Assembly: GCA_029259715.1 (NCBI GenBank)
Contig: JAJDEP010000019.1
Coordinates: 124,001-188,000, forward strand
Direction: 5' to 3'
DNA: 64,000 nucleotides
Source of the DNA: Planctomycetota bacterium
GTDB taxonomy: Bacteria; Planctomycetota; B15-G4
Shown: positions 18,200 through 26,815 of the stretch, piece by piece
How the letters are laid out: each line of letters opens with the position of its first letter
Numbering within the stretch: position 1 is the stretch's first letter
Position numbers and translations under genes: made by a program
Notes under the pieces: generated by a model
Seen by the model: the letters and a program-made list of their open reading frames with translations, nothing else
What the model was told of the DNA's origin: nothing
Database searches by the model: none

Positions 18200-19347
18200 C
18201 CGACGCCGGGGAAGCGCTGGCCCGCGAAGTCCGCGCCTGCGCGCAGGAATTCGCTGCGCAGGAGATCGCACCCCACGCCGGCGAGTGGGACCGCAAGCAG
18301 CACATGCCCCGGGAGATCATCGGGCGCCTGGGCGAGCTCGGCTTCCTGGCCGGCCCGCTGCCGACGTCGGTGGGCGGACGCGGCTGGAACAACGAGGTCT
18401 TCGTCGGCGTGTACGAGGAGATCGGCCAGGCCTGCAGCTCGGTGCGCGGCTTCCTGGCGGTGCACACCGGACTCGTCAGCCAGTGCCTGCACGACCTGGC
18501 CACCGAGAAGCAGAAGTCCCGCTGGCTGCCCCCGCTCGCGACGGGCGAGTGGATCGGCTGTTACGCGCTCACCGAGCCCGAAGCCGGCAGCGACATCGGC
18601 AACATCGCCACGTCCGCCGTGCGAGCCGGCGACGACTGGGTGCTCAACGGCAGCAAGATCTGGATCACCAACGGGGGCATCGCCGATCTCGCCATCGTCT
18701 TCGCGCGCACCGGCCCGGGTGAGGGCCGCAAGGGCCTGAGCGCCTTCGTCGTCGAGCTGCCCACCGACGGGTGGCACGCCCGCCCGCTGGGCGCCACGCC
18801 CCTGGGCCACCGCGCCTCCAACCACGTGCGGCTCGACTTCGAGGACGTGCGCGTGCCCGACAACCAGCGTCTCGGCGAGGTGGGCGGCGGCTTCGGCGTC
18901 GCCCTCGCGGGGCTCAACCATGGTCGCCTCGGCGTGGCCGCCGGCGCAGTGGGCATCGCCCGGGCCTGCCTGGCGGCGGCCCTGACCCACGCCCGCGAAC
19001 GCCGACAGTTCGGCCAGCGCATCGGCGACTTCCAGATGGTGCAGGCCGACATCGCCGACATGAGCGTCGAGACAGAAGCGGCCGCCGCCTTGGTGGCCCG
19101 GGTGGCCCGCGCTGCCGACCGGGACGACCCGCAGATCGGTCGCCTGACCTCCTCGGCCAAGCTCTTCGCTACCGAGGTCGCCCAGCGGTGCGCCGACAAG
19201 GCCGTGCTGCTGCTCGGCAACCGCGGCTACGGCGACGACCACCCGGTCGAGCGCTACTACCGCGACGTCCAGGGCCTGCGCATCTACGAGGGCACCAACC
19301 ACATCCACCGCCTGGTGGTGGCCCGGGCGCTCATCGGCCGGCCCTGA
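18196..19347 (+). CDS. Acyl-CoA dehydrogenase
   Basis: 383 residues, full-length FAD-dependent acyl-CoA dehydrogenase. Visible marks are CYALTEPEAGSDIGN (FAD/substrate loop), WITNGGIAD, RRQFGQRIGDFQMVQADIADM, and the catalytic base Glu365 in RIYEGTNHIHR at the position used by short- and medium-chain enzymes and glutaryl-CoA dehydrogenase. It makes the 2,3 double bond that the operon's hydratase would act on. The start overlaps the ferredoxin stop (ATGA). No electron-transfer flavoprotein genes are in the window. A CoA thioester of a short, branched or alicyclic acid is a reasonable substrate class; nothing narrower can be said. Confidence 0.92.
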   Translation: MTDAGEALAREVRACAQEFAAQEIAPHAGEWDRKQHMPREIIGRLGELGFLAGPLPTSVGGRGWNNEVFVGVYEEIGQACSSVRGFLAVHTGLVSQCLHDLATEKQKSRWLPPLATGEWIGCYALTEPEAGSDIGNIATSAVRAGDDWVLNGSKIWITNGGIADLAIVFARTGPGEGRKGLSAFVVELPTDGWHARPLGATPLGHRASNHVRLDFEDVRVPDNQRLGEVGGGFGVALAGLNHGRLGVAAGAVGIARACLAAALTHARERRQFGQRIGDFQMVQADIADMSVETEAAAALVARVARAADRDDPQIGRLTSSAKLFATEVAQRCADKAVLLLGNRGYGDDHPVERYYRDVQGLRIYEGTNHIHRLVVARALIGRP

Positions 19348-19383
19348 GCGCCCGTCCACCCCTGCTGATCCCGGCGGGCTGAT

Positions 19384-19403
19384 CCGGGACGACCCGATCC
19401 CGG
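19384..19403 (+). terminator. Stem-loop at the end of the acyl-CoA operon
   Basis: CCGGGA, an eight-base loop, then TCCCGG, about 37 bases after the acyl-CoA dehydrogenase stop and just before the tRNA-His promoter. No U-tract. Confidence 0.4.
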
Positions 19404-19409
19404 GCTGGC

Positions 19410-19438
19410 TTGTCTCGGGCTGGGCCGGTGGCTAATCT
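19410..19438 (+). promoter_or_regulatory. tRNA-His promoter TTGTCT-N17-TAATCT
   Basis: A well-spaced -35 (19410-19415) and -10 (19433-19438) ending 32 bases before the mature tRNA. It is one of the best sigma-70-like promoters in the window. Confidence 0.6.
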
Positions 19439-19470
19439 CCGCCTCTTCGGTGCCGTCGCGCACCGTGGGT

Positions 19471-19548
19471 GGTGGGTGTAGCTCAGTCGGTTAGAGCGCT
19501 AGATTGTGGTTCTAGAGGTCGGGGGTTCGATTCCCCTCACTCACCCCA
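19471..19548 (+). tRNA. tRNA-His (GTG anticodon)
   Basis: A full cloverleaf: acceptor GTGGGTG pairs with CACTCAC, anticodon stem CTAGA/TCTAG holds loop TTGTGGT (anticodon GTG), and the T-arm is GGGGG-TTCGATT-CCCCT. The extra 5' G (19471) pairs with C73, the identity mark of tRNA-His. CCA is encoded. Confidence 0.97.
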
Positions 19549-19605
19549 TTCCTTCCCGGAAATGGGACCCGTTGCCAGCAGGGCGCCGACCGAGCCCGAC
19601 CGCTG

Positions 19606-19611
19606 TAGCAT
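19606..19611 (+). promoter_or_regulatory. -10-like TAGCAT before a GTG start
   Basis: TAGCAT ends eight bases before the GTG at 19620, again leaving almost no room for a leader or Shine-Dalgarno. Candidate leaderless promoter. Confidence 0.35.
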
Positions 19612-19619
19612 CGGCGCCT

Positions 19620-20729
19620 GTGATCGATCGCAGGACTTTCCTCGAACTCGCCGCGGCCTCGGGCGCCGCCGCGCTGTGGCCCGCCTCGGAATCGCGAGCG
19701 TCAGTGCCCGCAGGAGCGTCCGCCCACAAACCTCGCTCGATCCTCGTCCTCGGCGGAACGAATTTCGTTGGCCCGGCCGTCGTCGAGCGGGCGCGGGAAC
19801 GGGGCCACGAGGTCACGCTGTTCAACCGCGGCATCACCCGCCCGGAACTCTTCCCGGGACTCGAGAAGTTGCGCGGCGAACGCGGCGCGCGGTCCAGCAT
19901 CCTGACCGCCTTGGGTCGCACACGACGCTGGGATGCCGTCATCGACACCTGGCCCGAGCAGTCCGCGCTCGTGGGCCACACCGCCGAGGCCCTGGCCGAT
20001 CGCACCGACTACTACTTCTTCGTCTCCAGCATCGCTGTGTATCGGGACTTCAGTCGCCCGGGGCTCGACGAGTCGGCAGCGATCCACCGAGACGATCCGG
20101 GTTGGTACGGCGGGGAGAAGGTGCTCGCCGAGGAGCTGGTGGCCTCCCGGTTCGCCGACCGATCCGGGATCGCGCGCTGCCACGCCATCGTGGGCCCGCG
20201 CGATACCGGCGCCGCCTTCCACTATTGGCTCAGACGGCTCGCCACCCGATCCGAGGTCCTGGCGCCGGGATCGGGCGACGATCCGCTGCAACTGCTGGAC
20301 GTGCGCGACCTCGGAGCGTGGATCGTGGACTGCATCGAGCAACGGCGGTCGGGTGTCCACAACCTCTGCGGGCCGCCCGAGACGCCGACCCTCCGCCAAG
20401 TGCTCGAGACGTGCCGCGAGGCCCTGGACAGCGACGCGCGGCTGACCTGGGTCGACGCCGATTTCCTCCGCCGCGACCACGGCGTGCAGTCGTTCACCGA
20501 CCTTCCGCTCTGGGCGCCGCTGGATGAGGACGCAGGCTTCTATGGGGTCGATGGCCGCAAGGCAGCCCGGGCCGGCGCGGTGTTCCGCCCGCTCGCCCTC
20601 ACGGCTCGCGACGCATGGCTCTGGTTCCGGTCCCATTTCTTCAAGGACACCGCGTTCCCGGTGGGCGGACTCGGGTTGGCCCCCGATCGGGAGGCTGAGC
20701 TGCTCGAGGCCTGGCGCGCCCACGGCTGA
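19620..20729 (+). CDS. NAD-dependent epimerase/dehydratase-like protein with Tat-type signal
   Basis: 369 residues from GTG 19620; an in-frame reading starting further upstream would run into the tRNA and is rejected. The N-terminus IDRRTFLELAAASGAAALW looks like a twin-arginine signal. A Rossmann domain follows (ILVLGGTNFVGPAVVE, GGTNFVG at 45-51), with a serine in FFVSSIAVY and the YxxxK motif in WYGGEKVLAEE. This is the extended-SDR (sugar-nucleotide epimerase/dehydratase) fold. Similar twin-Arg-leader epimerase-like proteins are found in planctomycete and acidobacterial genomes; the substrate is not known. It has a good stem-loop right after the stop. Confidence 0.85.
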   Translation: MIDRRTFLELAAASGAAALWPASESRASVPAGASAHKPRSILVLGGTNFVGPAVVERARERGHEVTLFNRGITRPELFPGLEKLRGERGARSSILTALGRTRRWDAVIDTWPEQSALVGHTAEALADRTDYYFFVSSIAVYRDFSRPGLDESAAIHRDDPGWYGGEKVLAEELVASRFADRSGIARCHAIVGPRDTGAAFHYWLRRLATRSEVLAPGSGDDPLQLLDVRDLGAWIVDCIEQRRSGVHNLCGPPETPTLRQVLETCREALDSDARLTWVDADFLRRDHGVQSFTDLPLWAPLDEDAGFYGVDGRKAARAGAVFRPLALTARDAWLWFRSHFFKDTAFPVGGLGLAPDREAELLEAWRAHG

Positions 20730-20731
20730 CC

Positions 20732-20747
20732 GCCCTCAAGTGAGGGC
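20732..20747 (+). terminator. Stem-loop GCCCTC-AAGT-GAGGGC after the epimerase gene
   Basis: A perfect six-base-pair stem with a four-base loop starting two bases after the stop codon. No U-tract follows, as in the other hairpins of this window. Confidence 0.6.
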
Positions 20748-20809
20748 CCGCGATCGGTCGATTGAAGGCATGCGCACTCCCAGGAGGTTCGCCCCGGCGG
20801 ACCGTGCCC

Positions 20810-21070
20810 ATGCCTCCCGAACCCATCGGCGACTCGTCGGACGACCCCAAGCCGGTCACGGCGACCCTGCAGGTCGTGCTGGTCATGCTGGCGCTGCTGC
20901 TGGTCATCGGGCTCGCGGGCATCCCCGGATTGCAGCCCACCGCCGGCAACGGCACCCTCGAGATGAAGCAGGGCTGGGCCGCGCAGCACGCGTCCGAAGT
21001 GGCCGAGCAAGACCCGGCCGGAGCGGCCACCGAGGACGGCTCGCAAGAGCCCGCCGACGCGCCCCGCTGA
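20810..21070 (+). CDS. Small single-pass membrane protein
   Basis: 86 residues from ATG 20810 (GTG 20804 is an alternative; an AGGAGG at 20782-20787 lies rather far upstream and would fit a start nearer 20795, which is not available in this frame). After a polar N-terminus, residues about 15-39 (TATLQVVLVMLALLLVIGLAGIPGL) form one membrane helix, followed by a polar Glu/Ala/Gln-rich tail. No family is recognised. It lies between the epimerase gene and tRNA-Lys. Confidence 0.55.
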   Translation: MPPEPIGDSSDDPKPVTATLQVVLVMLALLLVIGLAGIPGLQPTAGNGTLEMKQGWAAQHASEVAEQDPAGAATEDGSQEPADAPR

Positions 21071-21098
21071 CCCGGCCCCGGGCGCCTCGCCTGGACCG

Positions 21099-21128
21099 TT
21101 GATCGGGAGGCGTCCCCCCGCGCACAAT
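21099..21128 (+). promoter_or_regulatory. tRNA-Lys promoter TTGATC-N18-CACAAT
   Basis: -35-like TTGATC (21099-21104) and -10-like CACAAT (21123-21128), 15 bases before the tRNA. The -10 lies inside a perfect palindrome CGCACA-A-TGTGCG (21121-21133), which could be a protein-binding site. Confidence 0.45.
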
Positions 21129-21143
21129 GTGCGGCGAACGCGT

Positions 21144-21219
21144 GCCTCCGTAGCTCAGTTGGTAGAGCAGCGGATTCTTAATCCGCGGGTCGCAGGTTCA
21201 AATCCTGCCGGGGGTACCA
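21144..21219 (+). tRNA. tRNA-Lys (CTT anticodon)
   Basis: 76 nt: acceptor GCCTCCG pairs with CGGGGGT, D-arm GCTC/GAGC, anticodon stem GCGGA/TCCGC with loop TTCTTAA (anticodon CTT), T-arm GCAGG-TTCAAAT-CCTGC. CCA is encoded. Confidence 0.97.
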
Positions 21220-21316
21220 CTTCACGTCTGCGGGCTCATGTCCGCGGATTCACGTCCACGGGTCGGACGCAGCGTTTGCCGACGAGCGGCGCTTCGGGAG
21301 CAGACCACTGAGTTCG

Positions 21317-23950
21317 GTGCCACCGACCACCTCGGGGGAGGGATCGGTCACAGGCCGAAAGGGCGAGCGCCTCGACGAGTGGCTGCAGCTCGCGGTGCTC
21401 TCCGCCTTCGCCCTGGCCCAGCCGTTGTTCGCCGTCGTCACCGGCGGCGCCACCTTCTTCGTGGCCCACCACGCCCGCCCCGGCGACCTGGTCGCGCTCG
21501 CGCTCGTCGTCACCCTGGGGCCGCCCGTGGTCTTTGGGTGCGCACTCGCCCTCGTGGGCCTCGCGGGGAGGGCCGCTCGACGCGCGACCCACGCCACCTT
21601 CGTCGCGGCCCTGCTCGTGGCCCTGGTGCTCGCGCCCCTGTCCCGCATCGAGAGCCTGCCCGAGGCCGTGACGCTCTCGTTGGTGTTGCTCGTCGCGGGC
21701 CTGGGCACCCTGGCCCTCATGCACTGGGCGCCGGCGGCGGCCTTCATGCGGGTGCTTTCACCGGCACCCCTCGTGTTCGCCGCGCTGTTTCTCGCGGACG
21801 AGCAGGTGGGCAAGCTCCTGGCGCCCACCGACGCTGCGCCCATCACGCGACAGGCCACCGCGGAGGGGGCCGCGCCCCCGGCCTCGGTGCTGCTGTTGTT
21901 GGTGGACGAGCTCCCCACCGCGTCGCTGCTCAACACCGAGGGCGCCATCGATGCGCGGCTGTTCCCCAACTTCGCGCGGCTCGCCGCCGACAGCACCTGG
22001 TGCCGCAACGCCTCCTCGGTGCACAGCAAGACCCGGGCCGCGATCCCCGCCATCCTGACCGGTGTGTATCCCGACCCGGTGTACGAGAAGCTCCCCATCG
22101 CGCAGGACCACCCGGACAACCTGCTCTCGTTGCTCGCGCCGACCCACGCCATCTCGGCCCGGGAATCGGTCACCGCCATGGTGCCGGCCGCGCTGCTCGA
22201 CGCCGACCAGCGGCCGGGCGCCGACACCGCGCAACGTCTGGGCGCGCTCGCCCGGGACGTGGGCGTGGTGTGGGCCCACGTCTTGCTGCCCGCGTCGTTC
22301 GCCACCGACCTGCCGCCCGTGGACATCGGTTGGCGCGACTTCGATCGGGGCGGCCCCGCGACCGAGGCCGCCCGGCCCGCAACCGGCGACGGGCAGGGCG
22401 CCGGTGACGAACTCCTGCTGTTCGAGGCCCTCGACGCCTCGACCCGCGACCGCGAGTGGGCCGACAAGCGCTACAGCGTGAGCGAGGACTTCCGCGCCTT
22501 CGTGGCCACCCTCGGGCCCGCCTCGGAACCGACCGCCTCGCTGTTCCACACGCTGCTGCCGCACCAGCCCTGGATCCACCTCGACACCGGCCAGCTCTAT
22601 TCCCACAGCTGGCGCATGCCGGGCCGGGTCGGCTCGTCGTGGTCGCCCGTGCGCTGGCTCTCGTCTCTGGCCTATCAGCGACACCTGCTGCAGGTCTGCC
22701 ACCTCGACACGCTGCTGGGAGAGTTGCTCGACGCCCTGCACGCCCACGACCTCTACGACGACATGCTCCTGGTCGTGCTCGCCGATCACGGCGTCAGCTT
22801 CCGGCCCGGCACGTCGCTGCGCACCGCCGCGAAGGACAACGCCGACCACATCCTCTACGTCCCCTTCTTCGTGAAGCGGCCGGGGCAGCGCACACCCGCG
22901 ACCACCGAGCGCAACGTCGAGCTCATCGACGTCCTGCCCACCGTGGCCGACGTGCTCGGCCTGCCGGTGCCCTTCCCGGTGGACGGCAGCTCCGTCTTCT
23001 CCGCCACCGACGAGCGGCCCCACAAGCGCCTGTTCCGCGAGCACGGTCCGCCCCTGACACTCAGCGCCGACCCGCCGCAGACCTGGGAGATGGTGCAGCG
23101 CAGGACCGAGCTGTTCGGCCCGTCGCCGCAACGCTCCGACCTCTACGCCATGGGGCCGTGGCGCGGCGTCATCGGCCGTTCGGTGGCCGACGCGAGCGAC
23201 CTCGCCCTCGGGGGGCTCCGCGCCGTCATCGCCGGCGCTCACCGCTACGAGGACGTCGATCCCGACGCTCCGGAGCTGCCTTGCCTGGTGAGCGGGACGG
23301 TGACCGCGACCGCCGGCACGGCCTTCCCGTCGGCCCTCGCCATCGCCGTCAACGGGACCGTGGCCGCCGTCACGTATCCTCATGACGCCACGTCCCTGAC
23401 CGCGGAGTTCTCGGTGGTGATCCCGGCTTCCCGCCTGCGCCCCGGCGCCAACGACATCGCGGTCCACGCCCTCTCCGGGACGCCCGCCGCGCCCCGCTTC
23501 CAGAGCCTGGAGCCGGGCGCCTTCGCCCTGGACGGCCGGGACATGGTCTTCCCGGACGGACGCCGCCTGCCCATCCGGGCGGTCACGCGCCGGGCCCCGG
23601 CCGGGGGCATCCTCCAGGTCGATTCCAAGTCGGGGTCGTTGACCATCAAGGGCTGGGCCGCCACCCGACCCCAGGTCGGATCCGACGCCGGCCCGTCCCA
23701 GGGCGTGGTCGTGTTCGAGGACGACCGCTTCGTCATGGCCGCCTCGCCGAAGAAGGCGAATCAGTCCTTCCGCTTCGTGATCCCGCTGGCCCAGTTGCGA
23801 GGCGACCCGACCGGTCGCATCACCGTCCTGTCGGTCGACGACGCCGCGGCCCATGCGCTGGAGGGGACCGGTGACGCGGCGTGGATCTTCGCCCCGCCGC
23901 CGGGCGGTTCCGCCGGAGCACCATCCCAACGAGCCCCCCGCGATGGGTGA
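21317..23950 (+). CDS. Membrane sulfatase-like hydrolase/transferase, first of a tandem pair
   Basis: 877 residues from GTG 21317. Residues about 22-165 hold four to five membrane helices; then comes an alkaline-phosphatase/sulfatase-superfamily domain. Metal ligands: Asp197 in LLLLVDELP, and DH in VLADHGVSFRPG. The nucleophile position is Thr239 in HSKTRAAIPAILTG, not the Cys/Ser-x-Pro-x-Arg of true sulfatases, so it is closer to phosphoglycerol or phosphoethanolamine transferases of the superfamily. About 200 C-terminal residues form beta-type domains. It probably modifies a cell-surface polymer or lipid. It overlaps its paralogue by eight bases. Confidence 0.85.
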   Translation: MPPTTSGEGSVTGRKGERLDEWLQLAVLSAFALAQPLFAVVTGGATFFVAHHARPGDLVALALVVTLGPPVVFGCALALVGLAGRAARRATHATFVAALLVALVLAPLSRIESLPEAVTLSLVLLVAGLGTLALMHWAPAAAFMRVLSPAPLVFAALFLADEQVGKLLAPTDAAPITRQATAEGAAPPASVLLLLVDELPTASLLNTEGAIDARLFPNFARLAADSTWCRNASSVHSKTRAAIPAILTGVYPDPVYEKLPIAQDHPDNLLSLLAPTHAISARESVTAMVPAALLDADQRPGADTAQRLGALARDVGVVWAHVLLPASFATDLPPVDIGWRDFDRGGPATEAARPATGDGQGAGDELLLFEALDASTRDREWADKRYSVSEDFRAFVATLGPASEPTASLFHTLLPHQPWIHLDTGQLYSHSWRMPGRVGSSWSPVRWLSSLAYQRHLLQVCHLDTLLGELLDALHAHDLYDDMLLVVLADHGVSFRPGTSLRTAAKDNADHILYVPFFVKRPGQRTPATTERNVELIDVLPTVADVLGLPVPFPVDGSSVFSATDERPHKRLFREHGPPLTLSADPPQTWEMVQRRTELFGPSPQRSDLYAMGPWRGVIGRSVADASDLALGGLRAVIAGAHRYEDVDPDAPELPCLVSGTVTATAGTAFPSALAIAVNGTVAAVTYPHDATSLTAEFSVVIPASRLRPGANDIAVHALSGTPAAPRFQSLEPGAFALDGRDMVFPDGRRLPIRAVTRRAPAGGILQVDSKSGSLTIKGWAATRPQVGSDAGPSQGVVVFEDDRFVMAASPKKANQSFRFVIPLAQLRGDPTGRITVLSVDDAAAHALEGTGDAAWIFAPPPGGSAGAPSQRAPRDG

Positions 23951-26525
23951 CCCCGAGACGCCGGCGCCGGGCTCCGGACGGGGCGACGAGCTGATCCAGC
24001 TCTGGGTGCTCGCGGGCTTCGCCGTGGCCCAGCCGCTGTTCTCGGTCCTGGCCGAGGACGCCACCTTCTTCGTGGCCCACCACGCCCGGCCCGGCGACCT
24101 CATCGGCCTGGCGCTGTTCACGGTCATCGCACCGCCGCTGGCGTGGTGGCTGGTGTGCGGCCTGGCGGGTCTGGCCGGGCGGGCGCCGCGCCGCGCGCTC
24201 CACGGCGGCGGCGTCGCGGTGCTGATGCTGGTCTTCGTCCTCGCGCCGCTGTTCCGCGTCGGGCTCCCCGAGGCGGTCTCGCTGGGCGCCGGCCTGCTCG
24301 TCGCCGGCCTGGGCACGCTGTTCCTGCTGCGCTCGGCCGCCGCGACCACCTTCATGCGCATCCTCTCGCCGGCCCCGCTCGTCTTCGCCGGGCTGTTCCT
24401 CTTCGGCGAACCGGTGAATCGTCTCGTGGCCCCCGACACCCCGCAGCAGTTCGCCGAGCCGCAAGCGGCGCCCGGCGCCGGCGGGAAGTCGGTCTTGCTG
24501 CTGATCATGGACGAGTTCCCCACCTCGTCGCTGATGAACGCCGAGCGCGAGGTCGACCCCCTGCTGTTCCCGAACCTCGCCCGGCTGGCCGCCCACAGCA
24601 CCTGGTTCCGCAACGCCACAGCGGTGCACGATTTCACCCGGGCCGCGCTGCCTGCGATCCTCACCGGCAAGTACCCCGATCCCGAGTTCAAGCGGTTGCC
24701 CACGGCCGGTGACCACCCCGAAAACCTGGTTACCTTGCTCGCGCCCACCCATCGCTTGATGGCCCGCGAGAAGGTCACGGCCTTGGTGCCAACGGAGCTG
24801 ATGCCGGCCGATCTCCGGCCCGGCGCCGACACCGGGCAGCGTCTCGCTGCCCTCTCGCGCGACGTGGGTCTCGTGGCGGCGCATGTCCTGATCCCCGAGC
24901 CCTTCGCCACGGGGCTGCCGCGCATCGACGTCGGCTGGCGCGACTTCGGGGCTCCCGAGGATCCGCCACCCGATTCCGGGTCCGGCGGCGACGACGATGA
25001 CGATGGCAGCTCGATCAAAGGCAAGCAGGCCTTCTTCGACAAGCGCTACAGCACCACCGACGACTTCCGCGAGTTCATCGACGCCACCGAGAACACCGGC
25101 GACCCGACCCACTTCCTGCACCACACCCTGCTGCCGCACCAACCGTGGATGCGGCTCGACACCGGGCAGACCTACACGCGCACCTGGGAGATGTCCGGGC
25201 AGGAGCGCTCGATCTGGGTGAAGGATCCGTGGCCCTCCGCGCTGGCCTTCCAGCGACACCTGCTGCAGGTGTGCCACGTCGACAACCTGCTCGGCGAGTT
25301 GCTCGACAAGCTGGAGCAGGAGGACCTCTACGACGACATGCTGATCGTGCTCGTGGCCGACCACGGCGTGAGCTTCCGCCCGCTGACCCACCATCGCGAG
25401 GCCCGCGAGGACAACGTCGACCTGATCCAGTTCGTGCCCCTGTTCGTGAAGCGCCCGGGACAGACGACGGCGGCCGTGAGCGATCGCAACGTCGAGGTCA
25501 TCGACGTGCTGCCCACCGTGGCGGACGTGCTCGAGATCGAGATCCCCTTCGAGATCGACGGCAGCTCGGCATTCTCCGATCGCCCCGAACGTCCCAACAA
25601 GCGCCTGTGCCGCCGCGACGGCCATCCCCTGACGCTGCCCGGCGTCGTGCCCGAGAGCTGGCCGCAGCTCGAGCGCAAGCTGCAGTTGTTCGGGTCGCCC
25701 GACGCGCGCGCCGGCCTGTATGCCATGGGACCCTGGCGCGACGTCGTCGGGCGCACGCTGACCGCCACGCCGGACGACGGGACCGCGGAGGTCCGCGCCC
25801 TCGTCGGCGGCGCCCACCGCTTCGACGACGTCGACCTCGGCGCCGACACGCTGCCCTGCCACATCCTCGGCACCCTCGACGCCGACCCGGGTACCGCGAT
25901 CCCCGCTGCGCTCGCCGTCGTCGTCAACGGCCGGGTGGCCGCTGTCACCCAACCGTATGGCCGCAAAGGGACGTCGGCCGAATTCTCCGCCGTGATCCCG
26001 GCGTCCGCCCTGCGCGACGGCGCCAACGACGTCGCCATCCACGCGCTCCGGGGCACGCCCGCAGCGCCCACCTTCCAGCGGCTGAGCCCGCTGCTGCTCT
26101 CCATGAGCGGCGGCCGGCTGGCCTTCCCGGACGGCCGCACGCTGCCCATTCGCCCCGCCTCGAACAAGACTCCCGGCCAGGTGACGAAGGCTGAGGTCTT
26201 CCGCAACGCCCTCGAGATCTCGGGCTGGACGTCCGACGGGCGAACGGGCAAGGGGCGCGACGCACCTCCGGGTCTGATCGCCGTGTTCGAGGACGGACGC
26301 TTCGTCTTCGCCCAGCCGGTCGGCGCGAAGCAGCGTTATCAGACGGGCAGCGGCAAGGGCAGCCGCAAGACGGCGGTCGTCGCGCCCTTCCGTGTGAGCA
26401 TCCCCATCGAGCTGCTGCAAGGGGACCCCAAGGGGCGCATGACGGTGCTCTCCGTCGAGGGCGAGGAGGCCCTCACCCTGAGCGCGAGCAAGGACGCGAC
26501 CTGGGTCCTGCGGCCCGATCGGTAG
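23943..26525 (+). CDS. Membrane sulfatase-like hydrolase/transferase, second of a tandem pair
   Basis: 860 residues from ATG 23943, which aligns with the N-terminus of the first paralogue (shared TFFVAHHARPGDL and SPAPLVF segments). It has the same layout: membrane helices to about residue 155, a sulfatase-fold domain with Asp190 in LLLIMDEFP, Thr232 at the nucleophile position in HDFTRAALPAILTG, and LVADHGVSFRP, then C-terminal beta domains. It differs by an Asp/Gly/Ser acidic insert near residues 345-360 and by a different tail. The start lies within the end of the first gene, so both enzymes are co-expressed; divergence suggests related but different acceptors. Confidence 0.87.
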   Translation: MGDPETPAPGSGRGDELIQLWVLAGFAVAQPLFSVLAEDATFFVAHHARPGDLIGLALFTVIAPPLAWWLVCGLAGLAGRAPRRALHGGGVAVLMLVFVLAPLFRVGLPEAVSLGAGLLVAGLGTLFLLRSAAATTFMRILSPAPLVFAGLFLFGEPVNRLVAPDTPQQFAEPQAAPGAGGKSVLLLIMDEFPTSSLMNAEREVDPLLFPNLARLAAHSTWFRNATAVHDFTRAALPAILTGKYPDPEFKRLPTAGDHPENLVTLLAPTHRLMAREKVTALVPTELMPADLRPGADTGQRLAALSRDVGLVAAHVLIPEPFATGLPRIDVGWRDFGAPEDPPPDSGSGGDDDDDGSSIKGKQAFFDKRYSTTDDFREFIDATENTGDPTHFLHHTLLPHQPWMRLDTGQTYTRTWEMSGQERSIWVKDPWPSALAFQRHLLQVCHVDNLLGELLDKLEQEDLYDDMLIVLVADHGVSFRPLTHHREAREDNVDLIQFVPLFVKRPGQTTAAVSDRNVEVIDVLPTVADVLEIEIPFEIDGSSAFSDRPERPNKRLCRRDGHPLTLPGVVPESWPQLERKLQLFGSPDARAGLYAMGPWRDVVGRTLTATPDDGTAEVRALVGGAHRFDDVDLGADTLPCHILGTLDADPGTAIPAALAVVVNGRVAAVTQPYGRKGTSAEFSAVIPASALRDGANDVAIHALRGTPAAPTFQRLSPLLLSMSGGRLAFPDGRTLPIRPASNKTPGQVTKAEVFRNALEISGWTSDGRTGKGRDAPPGLIAVFEDGRFVFAQPVGAKQRYQTGSGKGSRKTAVVAPFRVSIPIELLQGDPKGRMTVLSVEGEEALTLSASKDATWVLRPDR

Positions 26526-26551
26526 CAGGTCGGGCTCGCGGGCAGCGGTGG

Positions 26552-26619
26552 CCCTCGAGACTCGGGGGCCCTCGAGATTGGGGCGCCCTCGAGAATCGGG
26601 ACGCCATCTCGAACTTTCC
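26552..26619. repeat. Four copies of a 17-base tandem repeat
   Basis: Units beginning CCCTCGAGA start at 26552, 26569 and 26586 (period 17); a fourth, diverged copy starts at about 26604. Each contains or resembles the palindrome CTCGAG. It lies in the non-coding stretch after the second sulfatase-like gene. Confidence 0.75.
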
Positions 26620-26698
26620 GGTTACGCAGCACCCTGCCGGACGTCAGCTCACCGGCCCCGCTGCACCACCGCGGGGTCGCCTTGAGATCCGTTGACCC

Positions 26699-26718
26699 CG
26701 GGAAGCCCGATCTTCCCG
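26699..26718. terminator. Stem-loop between convergent genes
   Basis: CGGGAAG, a six-base loop, then CTTCCCG: a perfect seven-base-pair stem about midway between the convergent stops at 26525 and 26899. It could terminate both transcripts. Apart from this hairpin and the two repeats, the 373-base interval 26526-26898 shows nothing I would call a gene. Confidence 0.5.
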
Positions 26719-26815
26719 TGTGCCGGGGGTGACTGCCACTCGGACCATGGGGATGGCGGTGATTCGAGAGTGGAAGAGGTGGTCGGACGTGGGGCTGCGC
26801 ATCCACCCCACGTTC

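Noticed and set aside
19506..19619. Possible upstream start of the epimerase gene inside tRNA-His
   Set aside because: The extra N-terminus would overlap the tRNA and has no homology features; GTG 19620 gives a twin-arginine signal directly.
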